Shown: positions 1-6,193 of the stretch, in pieces
How positions within the stretch are numbered: the stretch's first letter is position 1
Layout of the letters: each line of letters starts with the position of its first letter
Source of the DNA: Hungatella sp. UBA5982
GTDB lineage: Bacteria > Bacillota > Clostridia > Lachnospirales > Lachnospiraceae
NCBI GenBank assembly: GCA_002429965.1
Contig: DJBG01000225.1
Span: 17,295 to 24,071 of the forward strand
Reading direction: 5' to 3'
DNA length: 6,777 nt
Program-made: the position numbers and the translations under genes
The notes under the pieces: generated by a model
The model's input: the letters and a program-made list of their open reading frames with translations, nothing else
Databases searched by the model: none
What the model was told of the DNA's origin: nothing

Positions 1-555
1 AGCTTCTTCTGATTCCACCTTCTCTTCCATGATTTTACCGGTTCTTTCCGCCAGAAGTTCCTTTACAAAGGCCCCTGGTCTGACGGCTGCAACTGCCGGT
101 GTCCCCTTTATGACAAGATCATTGAGAATCGTCCCCCCGTAAACCGGGCAGGTAAAGATAAGACGCTCATCTCTGTCTGATATATCCATTACATCCACAG
201 TATAGCCTGTATGAAGTGTTCCTGCAACCAGGGAAAGAAGATCTTTTCCCACAAGAGTTCCTGCTGAAAGAATCAGGAAAGGCTTAAATTTCTCTGCCAG
301 TTTTGTAAGGACTGTTCCGTATTCCTCCATCTGATAACTCTCTTTTTTTACAATGACCGCTTTGTCTGCTCCTGCCATAATGGCTGTACGGGCCGCATCC
401 ACCAGATCTCTGCCGATTAAAACAGCAATTACCTCTTTTCCCCTGGCTTCTGCCAGCTTATGAGCTTTTGTAAGCACCTCCAGCGCACCGCCCACAGGAG
501 TATCGGAAACGGTCTCAACATAAACCATAATATTTTTTCCATCTGAAAAACTCAT
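1..555 (-). CDS. etfA: Electron transfer flavoprotein alpha subunit, N-terminal part (3' end cut by window edge)
   Basis: EtfA pairs with EtfB to carry electrons between a flavoprotein dehydrogenase and its partner, here in the cytoplasm of a presumed anaerobe. I translated 185 codons with no stop; the frame runs off the left edge, so the C-terminal FAD-binding domain (roughly residues 200-330 of the family) is not visible. What is visible is the N-terminal alpha/beta domain. It starts MSFSDGKNIMVYVET, has a central ILSAGTLVGKDLLSLVAGTLHTG-like region (about 97-119), then PVYGGTI near 136-142 and the VRPGAF motif near 158-163, all landmarks of EtfA. The start is set by AGGAGGTGA 6 bases upstream. 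There is no cysteine-rich ferredoxin-like domain ahead of the Etf fold, unlike some bifurcating EtfA proteins such as CarE of Acetobacterium woodii. It is last in the visible gene order, 12 bases after etfB. The family is sure; the electron partner is inferred from neighbours. Confidence 0.93.
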   Translation of the reverse strand, partial: MSFSDGKNIMVYVETVSDTPVGGALEVLTKAHKLAEARGKEVIAVLIGRDLVDAARTAIMAGADKAVIVKKESYQMEEYGTVLTKLAEKFKPFLILSAGTLVGKDLLSLVAGTLHTGYTVDVMDISDRDERLIFTCPVYGGTILNDLVIKGTPAVAAVRPGAFVKELLAERTGKIMEEKVESEEA

Positions 556-560
556 TTCTT

Positions 561-570
561 TCACCTCCTA
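561..570 (-). promoter_or_regulatory. etfA Shine-Dalgarno fused to the etfB stop codon
   Basis: Read on the minus strand the bases are TAGGAGGTGA. The TAG is the etfB stop codon and AGGAGGTGA is a near-perfect ribosome binding site for the etfA ATG at 555. Ribosomes ending etfB therefore finish on the etfA binding site, which suggests translational coupling and matched amounts of the two Etf subunits. The overlap is seen directly; the coupling is inferred. Confidence 0.8.
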
Positions 571-1344
571 AAAGATCCTGGCCTCTGTCATGACTGCCAT
601 CGCCTGTGCAACTGCCTCCTGCGGGCTATCCGCCTTTATTTTAATGCCTGCCGCCCGCTTTGCCGGTTCGAACACCCGGAGAACCTCCAGCATGCTGTCT
701 TCCTCCTCAGAAGGTGTTAATTCCTTAATCTCCTTTTTTCTGGCAGCCATCTTACTTTTAATGGTGGGATACCTGGGATCGTAATTAGGCTTTTGAACCG
801 TAACAACACAGGGAGCAGGGGATTCCAAAATCCGATAGCCTTCCTCTGTTTCCTGCTTTATTTTTATAATGCCATCCCCAGGCTCTACCTGGATCACATT
901 GGTTGCTGCCGGCAGGGAAAGCTCTTTCGCCAAAAGAAGTCCAACCTGGCTGGAGGCATAGTCCGTGGATTCCTTTCCGCAGAAAATAAGATCAAACTTT
1001 TTACTTGAATTTTCTTCTATTTCATGGGCTGCTTTCCTTAAGATCCTTGCGATATTTAAGGGATCAAGAGACTCTGCATTTTCATGCTTTACCAGATATG
1101 CACCGTCTGCGCCCACGGCGAGACAGTTTTTCAGAGAATTTTTTACATCTTCATTACCAATAGAAACCACTGTGATTTCACCGCCCAAAGTTTCCTTTAA
1201 CCTGGCAGCCATTTCAAGGGCATAGGTGTCGAAGGCGTTCACCACCGGCGTCACTCCCTCCAAATCCGGTAATTTTGCAGCCGGATCCAGGGAGATTTCC
1301 ACGGAGTCATCGGGTACCTGCTTGATACAAACTAACATTTCCAT
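568..1344 (-). CDS. etfB: Electron transfer flavoprotein beta subunit
   Basis: EtfB forms a heterodimer with EtfA and holds an AMP, or in bifurcating members a second FAD beside an NADH site. From the ATG at 1344 the product is 258 residues, normal for the family. Family landmarks are KQVPD at residues 8-12, the NAFDTYALE segment near 36-44, CGKESTDYASSQVG at 122-135 (the nucleotide-contacting loop, usually written CGxxxxDxxxxQVG) and EEGYRILESPAPCVVTV followed by PRYPTIK near 190-196, which is the Etf-beta signature region. A GTG nine bases upstream in frame would give 261 residues, but it lies one base from the Shine-Dalgarno, so ATG 1344 is preferred. The gene lies 18 bases after the acyl-CoA dehydrogenase and 12 bases before etfA, the usual acd-etfB-etfA order. 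The family is sure. Whether this EtfB binds NADH and bifurcates cannot be settled by eye. Confidence 0.95.
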   Translation of the reverse strand: MEMLVCIKQVPDDSVEISLDPAAKLPDLEGVTPVVNAFDTYALEMAARLKETLGGEITVVSIGNEDVKNSLKNCLAVGADGAYLVKHENAESLDPLNIARILRKAAHEIEENSSKKFDLIFCGKESTDYASSQVGLLLAKELSLPAATNVIQVEPGDGIIKIKQETEEGYRILESPAPCVVTVQKPNYDPRYPTIKSKMAARKKEIKELTPSEEEDSMLEVLRVFEPAKRAAGIKIKADSPQEAVAQAMAVMTEARIF

Positions 1345-1353
1345 GATTGGCAC

Positions 1354-1362
1354 GCTCCTTCT
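1354..1362 (-). promoter_or_regulatory. Shine-Dalgarno that decides the etfB start
   Basis: The minus strand reads AGAAGGAGC just after the TAA of the acyl-CoA dehydrogenase gene. Its AAGGAG core is 10 bases from the ATG at 1344 but only one base from the in-frame GTG at 1353. Normal spacing favours the ATG, so the longest open frame overstates the protein by three residues. Confidence 0.7.
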
Positions 1363-2499
1363 TTATTTCCCAATGATATTGCCAGCAATAACAATTCTCT
1401 GGATTTCATTGGTTCCCTCAAAGATCTGGAATATCTTCGCGTCTCTTAACAGCTTTTCAACCGGATATTCCCGGCTGTATCCATAACCTCCAAACATCTG
1501 GATGGCTTCTGAAGCTACCTCCATGGCAATGTCTGAGGCATAGCACTTGGCAATGGCCGATTCCATGGTATAGGAAAGTCCCATATCCATCCTGGTCAGT
1601 GCATGGGCTACCATCTGACGGGCAGTCTCCGTCTTGATCTGCATATCGGCAACTTTAAACTGCATCGCCTGGTTTTTGATGACAGGTTTCCCGAACTGGA
1701 TTCGTTCTTTCCCATACCCAACAGCCTCATCAATGCCTCTTTGTGCAATGCCTGCCGCAATACAACCCATCCAGGTACGGGCCTGATCCAGTGTCTTCAT
1801 TGCAATGGAAAATCCCTTTCCTTCCTCACCGATCAAATTGGAAGCCGGTATCCTTAAATCCTCCAGCACAACGTCACAGGTATTAGAGGTCCTGATTCCC
1901 ATTTTGTCTTCTTCTTTCCCAGTGCTAAGTCCCGGAGTACCGGCTTCCACTAGAAACATGGACATTCCTTTTACCCCTTTTGTTTTATCTGTCATTGCAG
2001 TGACACAATAAAAGGAGGCAACTGCTCCGTTGGTGATGAAGCACTTTCTACCATTTAGTATGTAATTATCTCCATCCTTTACAGCAGTTGTCTTGCCTGC
2101 TCCTGCATCGGAGCCTGCCCCTGGTTCTGTCAGGCAGAATGCGCCAAAACCTCCTTCCAAAACCATTTCACACACACGTTCTTTCTGTTCCTCGCTGCCT
2201 GCAATCAGCACCGGTTTTAAGGCAAGGCCGCTGGCCGAAATTGTCGTGGCAAAGCCTGCATCTGCAATTGCCATCTGCTCGATCAAAGCAGCCACATCCA
2301 CACGGCTTAATCCAGGTCCTCCGTATTCCTCCGGGACCTCTAAAGCCTGATAGCCCTGCTCAATTGCCTTATCATAAATACTCTTTGGCCATTCTCCGGA
2401 TACGTCGTATTCCTTACACGCCTCCTTTACTTCTTTCTCGCAGAAATTTTTCACATCCTGTAATAAATCCTGCGCTTCTTCTGATATCAAATATGCCAT
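1363..2499 (-). CDS. Acyl-CoA dehydrogenase (short/medium-chain type, butyryl-CoA dehydrogenase-like role)
   Basis: This FAD enzyme interconverts acyl-CoA and trans-2-enoyl-CoA; in this operon the likely direction is reduction of crotonyl-CoA or a longer enoyl-CoA with electrons from EtfAB. The 378 residues are full length. Signature 1 is CLTEPGAGSDAG at 122-133, the FITNG flavin-loop motif is at 154-158, ERIQFG at 265-270, and signature 2 runs from Q334 (QMFGGYGYSREYPVEK) to D353. The catalytic base is Glu361 in IFEGTNEIQR, the position used by short- and medium-chain enzymes. The segment LDQARTW...AAGIAQRGIDEAVGYGKERIQFGK and the ending EYPVEKLLRDAKIFQIFEGT resemble remembered medium-chain (MCAD) sequences at least as well as clostridial Bcd, so chain length is left open and no bcd symbol is given. 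The start has CAGGAGGAG 7 bases upstream. The gene sits 34 bases after lctD and 18 before etfB. Confidence 0.93.
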   Translation of the reverse strand: MAYLISEEAQDLLQDVKNFCEKEVKEACKEYDVSGEWPKSIYDKAIEQGYQALEVPEEYGGPGLSRVDVAALIEQMAIADAGFATTISASGLALKPVLIAGSEEQKERVCEMVLEGGFGAFCLTEPGAGSDAGAGKTTAVKDGDNYILNGRKCFITNGAVASFYCVTAMTDKTKGVKGMSMFLVEAGTPGLSTGKEEDKMGIRTSNTCDVVLEDLRIPASNLIGEEGKGFSIAMKTLDQARTWMGCIAAGIAQRGIDEAVGYGKERIQFGKPVIKNQAMQFKVADMQIKTETARQMVAHALTRMDMGLSYTMESAIAKCYASDIAMEVASEAIQMFGGYGYSREYPVEKLLRDAKIFQIFEGTNEIQRIVIAGNIIGK

Positions 2500-2533
2500 T
2501 TTGCTCTCCTCCTGGATAAATGAATTTTATGTT

Positions 2534-3961
2534 CTAAAGCTTATAGCAGATTTTTCCGGGATTCAAAATCATCTTTGGATCAAATACTTCCTTGATGCCC
2601 TTCATCAAGCGCATGCTTGTTTCACCTGCAAATGCTGCCAGATAGCCCATCTTACCATAACCAATGCCATGCTCACCGGAAATAAGTCCTCCGCATTCCG
2701 ACGCCTTTTTGTATATAATATCCATAAATTCTGCTACCTGCCGTTTGAATGCCTCTTCCTCCATTTCATTGGCACAGGTATAGATGTGTAAGTTTCCATC
2801 CCCTGCGTGACCAAAGCTCTTTATGGAAAAATCATACCGGTTTTCCAGTGATTTAACAAAGGAGAGATAGGAAGGTATCTGATTTACCGGCACTACCACA
2901 TCGCACTCATCCAATAGCTTTGTTTCCGCCTCAATGGCTTCAAGGAAGGTACTTCTGGCTTCCCAGGCTTCCTTCTTTTTCACCGGCGTATCCGCCACCA
3001 GTACGTCTACGGCCCCTTCCTCCAAAACCACCTCTGCCGCCTGCTCCGAAAGTTCTTCTAAAAGCTCCAGCTTATCACCGTCAAAGGTGATGAGTAAGTA
3101 TGCGCCGATATCAACGCCGTCAACTTCTTTTGGAAATACATTCTTTCCCAGATACCGCTCCGAAGAAAGAACAATTTCTTTCTCCATGAACTCCAGTGCC
3201 TGCGGCTTTAAGCCGGCCATGAAAATCTTAGGCACCGTCCCGATACAGTCCGTAAGATTTTCAAAGGGGACAATAAGGCTTATGGTTTCTTTGGGCGCCG
3301 GAATTACCTTAAGAGTCAGTTCGGTGATAATCCCAAGGGTTCCTTCCGAGCCGATCATTAAATGAATCAGGCTGTAGCCGGTAGAGCTCTTGGAAACAGG
3401 CGCACCCAGACTGATGATTTCGCCCGTAGGAAGCACCACGGTCATGGCCCTTACATAATCTCTGGTACAACCGTATTTGACGGCCCTCATACCCCCTGCA
3501 TTTGTTGAAACATTACCTCCCAGGGTCGCAAACTTCTCCCCTGGATCCGGCGGATATAAAAGTCCCTGACGCTTAGCATCCTCCGCAAGATCGTTAAGCA
3601 GAACGCCGGGCTGGACACGGACAACAAAGTTTTCCCTGTCATAATCAAGGATCTGGTTCATCTTACTCATATCAAGTAAAACTCCGCCGTGAAGGGCCAC
3701 AGCCGCTCCCGTTAGACCGGTTCCTGCTCCCCTTGGAATCACTGGAACATTGTTTGAAAAGCACAGTTTCACAATGGCAGCAATGTCCTCCGTACTGGTC
3801 GCATCAATTACCACCTCCGGAATGCCTTTTCCATAGATCGGCATCTCATCGTGGAAATAATCCTCATTCATTTCTTCTTTCTCATGAACCTTACCCGGAA
3901 CGATTTTCTTAAATTCCTGTATGAGTTCCGGGGTAACTTTGTTGTAAGTTACTTCTTCCAT
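2534..3961 (-). CDS. lctD: FAD-linked D-lactate (2-hydroxyacid) dehydrogenase, LctD/GlcD family
   Basis: This flavoprotein oxidises a 2-hydroxyacid, most likely D-lactate to pyruvate, and passes electrons to Etf, as in the Ldh-EtfAB complex of Acetobacterium woodii. The 475 residues fit the family. The PCMH-type FAD domain spans about 44-225, with PRGAGTGLTGAAV at 76-88, YPPDPGEKFATLGGNVSTNAGG at 136-157, KYGCTRDYV at 162-170 and GSEGTLGI at 204-211. The FAD-oxidase C-terminal domain follows, with WEARSTFLEAI near 333-343, DECDVVVP at 351-358, SFGHAGDGNLH at 382-392 (His385, His392), SGEHGIG at 428-434 (His431) and the end motif FDPKMILNPGKICY. Glu39 in the HDE motif and Glu142 in PDPGEK plausibly match the two glutamates tied to flavin tuning in the A. 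woodii enzyme. There is no signal peptide or membrane segment, so it is cytoplasmic. AAAGGAG lies 8 bases before the ATG. Next to larA, lactate is the favoured substrate; glycolate or another 2-hydroxyacid remains possible. Confidence 0.9.
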   Translation of the reverse strand: MEEVTYNKVTPELIQEFKKIVPGKVHEKEEMNEDYFHDEMPIYGKGIPEVVIDATSTEDIAAIVKLCFSNNVPVIPRGAGTGLTGAAVALHGGVLLDMSKMNQILDYDRENFVVRVQPGVLLNDLAEDAKRQGLLYPPDPGEKFATLGGNVSTNAGGMRAVKYGCTRDYVRAMTVVLPTGEIISLGAPVSKSSTGYSLIHLMIGSEGTLGIITELTLKVIPAPKETISLIVPFENLTDCIGTVPKIFMAGLKPQALEFMEKEIVLSSERYLGKNVFPKEVDGVDIGAYLLITFDGDKLELLEELSEQAAEVVLEEGAVDVLVADTPVKKKEAWEARSTFLEAIEAETKLLDECDVVVPVNQIPSYLSFVKSLENRYDFSIKSFGHAGDGNLHIYTCANEMEEEAFKRQVAEFMDIIYKKASECGGLISGEHGIGYGKMGYLAAFAGETSMRLMKGIKEVFDPKMILNPGKICYKL

Positions 3962-3986
3962 CTTAATTTCTCCTTTACGGTAATTA

Positions 3987-5279
3987 CTAAGCCGGTCTGC
4001 TCCTGACGATTACGGAAACCCCGTCAGGAATGACCGTAATCTTCCCATCAGCCTTACCCAGATAGTGATCTGCCATGGAAATTGCCTCTTCCACGCTGTC
4101 TGCATAATCCATCTGCATGTTACGGACCATTTCCCTGGGAGCCTGGGTGACCATGATCACCTTATATTTCAAGAGAATTCTGCACAGAATCTGTGCCTCC
4201 CACTGATCCGGCACGGTTTTATCCCGGAGCGTATCAAGAAACCGGTTCATGATTGCATTCTTATCTTCTCCCCCTGCAAAAGTATCGTAAAGGGACTGGC
4301 CTCCATGGCCGTCGCTGCAGCTTGATACCATGATGATGACACCCCCGGGATTGCAGGTGGCCTCTGCTGCCGTCATGCCTTTTACCGACTGGTATATATT
4401 CTGGTCCAGGGGATATCCGCCGTTCGTAGTGATTACAATATCCGCCGGAATGGCATCCACTCCTGATAGCTGGTCCACAAACTTACAGCCTTCCTTATGA
4501 GCTTCGTTAAAATGGCCCGCATAGGCCTTTATCACTTTCTTATTTTCATCCAGCACTACATTGACAATAAAAGCAAGCTTTGCCTGTTCTGCGGCATAAA
4601 CCATATCCCTTTGTATGGGATTTCCCTCCAGAATACCGGTTCTTGCATACGGACTGTCAATAAACTCAGAGCAATGGTTTGCCATGACTGTCACCCCGCT
4701 TGAGACTCCCGGCAGCACGCTTTTTCTACCGCCGGAAAAGCCTGCAAAAAAATGCGGTTCGATAAAGCCTTCTGAGATTAGAATATCTGCCTCTGCCGCT
4801 ATCCGGTTAATCAATAGCTTCCCCCCTGAGGGGAGGGTGTCTATGAAAACCATATCCTCATCCTTTCGGCTTTCATGAACAACAAAGCGGATATCCGTCC
4901 GGCCGGCAATTTCCTGGCCGAACTTATCAATGAGCTCCTCCCTGGTGGTGGATCTGTGAAATCCGGTGGCAATAAGGATTGTAAGCTGTGCCTGGGGATT
5001 TCCTTCTTTGATTTCCTTTATGACCGCAGGTGCTATCACCCGGCTTGGAACCGGCCGGGTATGGTCGCTTGCTATCATGACAATGTTTTTCTTACCCTTA
5101 ACCAGTTCTTTCAGCCTTGGGGAGTGGATGGGGTGTTCCATCGCTTTCCGTACCAGCTCCTCTTCCCCACCATCTGCCTGATAGCTGTGAGCTCCTGACA
5201 TAAGTAACCCGTTTAATCTGTTGTCAGGAATATTCAGACTGATTTTTTCCCTTCCAAAGGGAAGCTGCACAACCGCCAT
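3987..5279 (-). CDS. larA: Nickel-dependent lactate racemase (LarA family)
   Basis: LarA interconverts L- and D-lactate by hydride transfer to a nickel-pincer nucleotide cofactor bound covalently to a lysine. The 430 residues match the family (Lactiplantibacillus plantarum LarA is 424). The full catalytic set is readable: Asp72 and Arg75 in DHTRPVP, His108 in ATGFH, His176 in EPHFFAGFSGGRK, the cofactor lysine Lys186, His202 in NHC (nickel ligand), and Gln297 and Lys300 in QSVK. Spacing between these residues equals that of the plantarum enzyme (His174, Lys184, His200, Gln295, Lys298). The cofactor needs LarB, LarC and LarE, none of which is in the window. The ATG has GGGAGGAG 8 bases upstream. 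The gene lies 22 bases after hbd and 25 before lctD, which fits feeding L-lactate to a D-specific dehydrogenase. Related LarA-like proteins act on other 2-hydroxyacids, so substrate is inferred from context. Confidence 0.92.
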   Translation of the reverse strand: MAVVQLPFGREKISLNIPDNRLNGLLMSGAHSYQADGGEEELVRKAMEHPIHSPRLKELVKGKKNIVMIASDHTRPVPSRVIAPAVIKEIKEGNPQAQLTILIATGFHRSTTREELIDKFGQEIAGRTDIRFVVHESRKDEDMVFIDTLPSGGKLLINRIAAEADILISEGFIEPHFFAGFSGGRKSVLPGVSSGVTVMANHCSEFIDSPYARTGILEGNPIQRDMVYAAEQAKLAFIVNVVLDENKKVIKAYAGHFNEAHKEGCKFVDQLSGVDAIPADIVITTNGGYPLDQNIYQSVKGMTAAEATCNPGGVIIMVSSCSDGHGGQSLYDTFAGGEDKNAIMNRFLDTLRDKTVPDQWEAQILCRILLKYKVIMVTQAPREMVRNMQMDYADSVEEAISMADHYLGKADGKITVIPDGVSVIVRSRPA

Positions 5280-5301
5280 ATCTCTTTCTCCTCCCTATCC
5301 G

Positions 5302-6141
5302 TTAACCTTTGTATTGATAGAAACCGCTTCCGGTTTTCTGTCCAAGCTTTCCGCCCCGCACCATCTTCTTAAGCAAAGGATGAGGACGGTATTTGGGATC
5401 TCCTGTTTCCGAAGAAAGCACCTCCATAATGGCAAGGACCACGTCAAGCCCGATTAAGTCTCCCAGTTCCAGAGGTCCCATGGGATGGTTGGCTCCCAGC
5501 TTCATGGCGCTGTCAATGCCCTCCGGATCTGCAACTCCTTCTGCATAAATTCCGATTCCCTCATTGATCATCGGTATGAGAATCCTGTTTACCACAAACC
5601 CTGCGGCCTCCTCTGCCTGTACAGGAACCTTTCCTATGTCAGCGGCTATTTTCTTGATCTCTGTGATCATTTCAGTAGGAGTGTTAAGTCCTGCAATGAC
5701 CTCCACCAGCTTCATAACCGGCGCCGGATTAAAAAAATGCATTCCCGCAACAGGCCGGTCAAGCCCTGCCCCAAGCTCTGTGATGGAGAGTGAGGACGTA
5801 TTGCTTACAAACAATGCTTCTTTTTTGCATATATCCTGGAGTTCCTGAAACGTCTGTTTTTTCACTGCCATATCTTCAATGGCTGCTTCTACCACCAGAT
5901 CACAGTCCTTGCAGATACTGATTACCCCTGTTTGAATTTTGGACAAAACTGCATCAGCACTTTCCTGTGTCATTTTTCCTTTTGCGGCTCTCCGTTCCAG
6001 GCCCTTTGCAATTTTCTTTTTTCCATTTGCCGCAAACGCCTCATTGATATCACATAAAAATACTTCATACCCCTCTGTCTGGGCAAATGCCTGGGCAATT
6101 CCTGACCCCATGGTCCCTGCACCAATAATTCCGACTTTCAT
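5302..6141 (-). CDS. hbd: 3-hydroxybutyryl-CoA dehydrogenase
   Basis: This cytoplasmic enzyme reduces acetoacetyl-CoA to (S)-3-hydroxybutyryl-CoA with NAD(P)H in butyrate-type fermentation, or the reverse in beta-oxidation. The 279 residues match the single-function bacterial form. The Rossmann motif GAGTMGSG is at 7-14, and Asp31 at the end of the second strand suggests NAD(H) preference. Catalytic residues are Ser116 in NTSS, His135 in [14 protein letters not shown], Glu147 and Asn185 in AGFVVNR; the 12- and 38-residue spacings His-Glu and Glu-Asn match the human enzyme. The C-terminal domain has [15 protein letters not shown] at 219-233 and ends in [24 protein letters not shown] lies 8 bases before the ATG. 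It follows crt by 52 bases, the largest gap in the window, and precedes larA by 22. In classical clostridial clusters hbd lies after etfA, so this order is different. A longer-chain 3-hydroxyacyl-CoA substrate is also possible. Confidence 0.95.
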   Translation of the reverse strand: MKVGIIGAGTMGSGIAQAFAQTEGYEVFLCDINEAFAANGKKKIAKGLERRAAKGKMTQESADAVLSKIQTGVISICKDCDLVVEAAIEDMAVKKQTFQELQDICKKEALFVSNTSSLSITELGAGLDRPVAGMHFFNPAPVMKLVEVIAGLNTPTEMITEIKKIAADIGKVPVQAEEAAGFVVNRILIPMINEGIGIYAEGVADPEGIDSAMKLGANHPMGPLELGDLIGLDVVLAIMEVLSSETGDPKYRPHPLLKKMVRGGKLGQKTGSGFYQYKG

Positions 6142-6193
6142 TTCATATCCCTCCTTCTATGTTTGTATGTGTCGGGACAAATCACCCCTCGCC

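Noticed and set aside
1351..1353. GTG at 1353 as the etfB start
   Set aside because: It is only one base from the AAGGAG core, too close for initiation. The ATG at 1344 has workable spacing and gives the usual EtfB N-terminus.
2088..2519. A 143-codon plus-strand frame opposite the acyl-CoA dehydrogenase
   Set aside because: Its composition (rich in Pro, Ser, Leu and His) is typical of an antisense frame, and the opposite strand encodes a clear full-length enzyme.
6137..6146. A second ATG five bases upstream of the hbd start (ATGAAATGA)
   Set aside because: It is out of frame and ends after two codons. The main ATG has better spacing from AGGAGG and gives the family's usual N-terminus.
6142..6193. 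Possible internal promoter or operator in the 52-base crt-hbd spacer, including TGTCGGGACA
   Set aside because: The inverted repeat has only four-base arms around GG, and no -35/-10 pair with 16-18 base spacing is visible. There is no T-run to make a terminator.
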